Shown: positions 5,060-5,772 of the stretch, piece by piece | How the letters are laid out: every line of letters begins with the position of its first letter | Position numbering within the stretch: position 1 is the first letter of the stretch | From: JAVVFH01 sp032250585 | GTDB taxonomy: Bacteria; Pseudomonadota; Gammaproteobacteria; Xanthomonadales; SZUA-36 | Direction of reading: 5' to 3' | DNA: 5,772 nucleotides | NCBI GenBank assembly: GCA_032250585.1 | Contig: JAVVFH010000225.1 | Location: forward strand, 1-5,772 | Notes under the pieces: generated by a model | Database searches by the model: none | What the model saw: the letters and a program-made list of their open reading frames with translations, nothing else | What the model was told of the DNA's origin: nothing | Translations under genes and position numbers: made by a program

Positions 5060-5688
5060 AGCTGGATCGCCTGCAATCGTTGTGTCACGAATTCGTTTCG
5101 CAGCATGCCCCCGCCGATGCGGCGCACGACATCGCCCATGTCAGGCGCGTTGTGAACAACACGCTGCAACTGTCTGAATCGGAGAACGCCGACAAGACGG
5201 TAACGCTGGCGGCGGCCTGGCTGCACGACTGTGTAGCCGTTCCCAAGGACAGCCCGCTGCGCGCCCGGAGCTCGCGCCTGGCGGCCGAACGGGCCGTGGA
5301 ATTCCTGCGCGGCACCGATTTTCCTGCCGCACGGCTGGGGTCGGTTTTTCATGCCATTGAAGCGCACAGTTACTCGGCTGGCGTCGCCATCGAATCCCCC
5401 GAAGCTGCGGTCGTACAGGATGCCGACCGGCTGGACTCGCTGGGTGCGATCGGCGTTGCCCGCTGCCTGCTGGTGGGCGGCAAGCTGGACCGGCCGCTGT
5501 GTCACGAAAGCGATCCGTTCTGCGACCAGCGCCAACCGGACGATTCCCGATACACGCTGGACCACTTCTACCAGAAACTGTTCAAGCTGCCCGCCACCAT
5601 GCAGACGGCCGCCGGGCGCCGGGAAGCCGAGCGCCGCGCGGCCCTGATGCAACGCTACCTCGAAGACCTGCGTCACGAAATTCTTTAA
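5056..5688 (+). CDS. yedJ: HD-domain phosphohydrolase, YedJ-like
   Basis: HD-domain proteins are metal-dependent phosphohydrolases. This one resembles E. coli YedJ along its whole 210 residues; the substrate of the family is not established to my knowledge. Seen: AHDIAHVRRV at 23-32 giving His24 and His28; AWLHDCVAVPKDSP at 54-67 with the His57-Asp58 doublet; FHAIEAHSYS at 98-107 with His99 and His104; VVQDADRLDSLGAIGVAR at 119-136 with Asp122 and Asp124; then DPFCDQRQPDDSRYTLDHF at 153-171 and KLFKLPATMQT at 175-184, a C-terminal block shared with YedJ. All metal and catalytic positions expected for an HD domain are kept. No signal peptide or membrane segment is seen, so it is cytoplasmic. 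The start overlaps the rluB stop as ATGA and lacks a clear ribosome site, suggesting coupling to rluB. The symbol rests on similarity recalled from E. coli, not on proven function. Confidence 0.88.
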   Translation: MKLDRLQSLCHEFVSQHAPADAAHDIAHVRRVVNNTLQLSESENADKTVTLAAAWLHDCVAVPKDSPLRARSSRLAAERAVEFLRGTDFPAARLGSVFHAIEAHSYSAGVAIESPEAAVVQDADRLDSLGAIGVARCLLVGGKLDRPLCHESDPFCDQRQPDDSRYTLDHFYQKLFKLPATMQTAAGRREAERRAALMQRYLEDLRHEIL

Positions 5689-5772
5689 CCCCGCCCTAAC
5701 CCGCATAATTCACCAAGGCGGACCGAAAATTGAGATTTCATCTTAACAAACAATGCATTACGGCATTTTTAA
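5689..5772. other. AT-richer intergenic end, no gene seen
   Basis: After the stop, a C-rich stretch (5689-5704) gives way to DNA clearly richer in A and T than the rest of the window. I see no open frame of note. A short hairpin, AATGC (5752-5756) with GCATT (5763-5767), is followed by further Ts to 5770; AAA at 5748-5750 can extend pairing if C5751 is bulged. It could be a weak intrinsic terminator for the plus-strand run, or part of a promoter for a gene beyond the edge (TTAACA at 5743-5748 resembles a -35, but no good -10 follows within the window). Confidence 0.4.

Noticed and set aside
4837..5706. A 289-codon minus-strand open frame across the end of rluB and the HD gene
   Set aside because: Antisense to two genes with clear catalytic motifs; the translation has no family resemblance.
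1..5772. CRISPR array, insertion sequence, tRNA, rRNA, phage or defence genes
   Set aside because: No regularly spaced repeats, transposase motifs, terminal inverted repeats or RNA gene signatures were seen; all recognised genes are housekeeping families.
5743..5772. A promoter for a gene beyond the right edge
   Set aside because: TTAACA is a fair -35, but no acceptable -10 appears at 16-18 bp before the window ends, so it is mentioned only under the end region.

Overview
This GC-rich window (intergenic ends are AT-richer) looks like a conserved housekeeping segment of a gammaproteobacterial chromosome. The reasons are an SMC/ScpA/ScpB condensin set (enterics use MukBEF instead), a short single-domain QueF, and the gene order yciO-scpA-scpB-rluB, which is familiar from non-enteric gammaproteobacteria such as the Pseudomonas and Xanthomonas relatives. 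I cannot name the species.

Layout. At 1-716 (minus) is the N-terminal third of smc, running off the left edge. A 132-bp divergent gap with an imperfect dyad separates it from queF (849-1223, plus), the last enzyme of preQ1 (queuosine) synthesis. queF ends facing a small two-gene minus-strand unit, yciI then bolA-like (1869-1280), joined by a 4-nt ATGA overlap; a possible bidirectional terminator lies between the convergent ends. A second divergent gap (1870-1979) with a dyad and a TACAAT -10-like element leads into a plus-strand run of five genes: yciO (1980-2615), scpA (2685-3533), scpB (3564-4178), rluB (4175-5059) and a YedJ-like HD-domain phosphohydrolase (5056-5688). The last three are tightly packed: scpB/rluB overlap as TTGA and rluB/HD overlap as ATGA. 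The final 84 bases are AT-richer and hold no gene I can support.

How the genes work together. SMC with the kleisin ScpA and the winged-helix ScpB forms the condensin-like complex that organises and segregates the chromosome; all three subunits are encoded within about 4.2 kb, but smc is transcribed away from scpAB. A second theme is RNA modification: QueF (queuosine precursor), RluB (23S rRNA pseudouridine) and YciO (a paralogue of the t6A enzyme TsaC). YciI, the BolA-like protein and the HD hydrolase are small conserved proteins of partly or wholly unclear role.

I looked for an undescribed system and did not find one. The points worth a second look are modest: two G7 tracts in queF, three inverted repeats in intergenic DNA, the loss of the TsaC KxR-type motif in YciO, and translational coupling of an uncharacterised hydrolase to an rRNA pseudouridine synthase.
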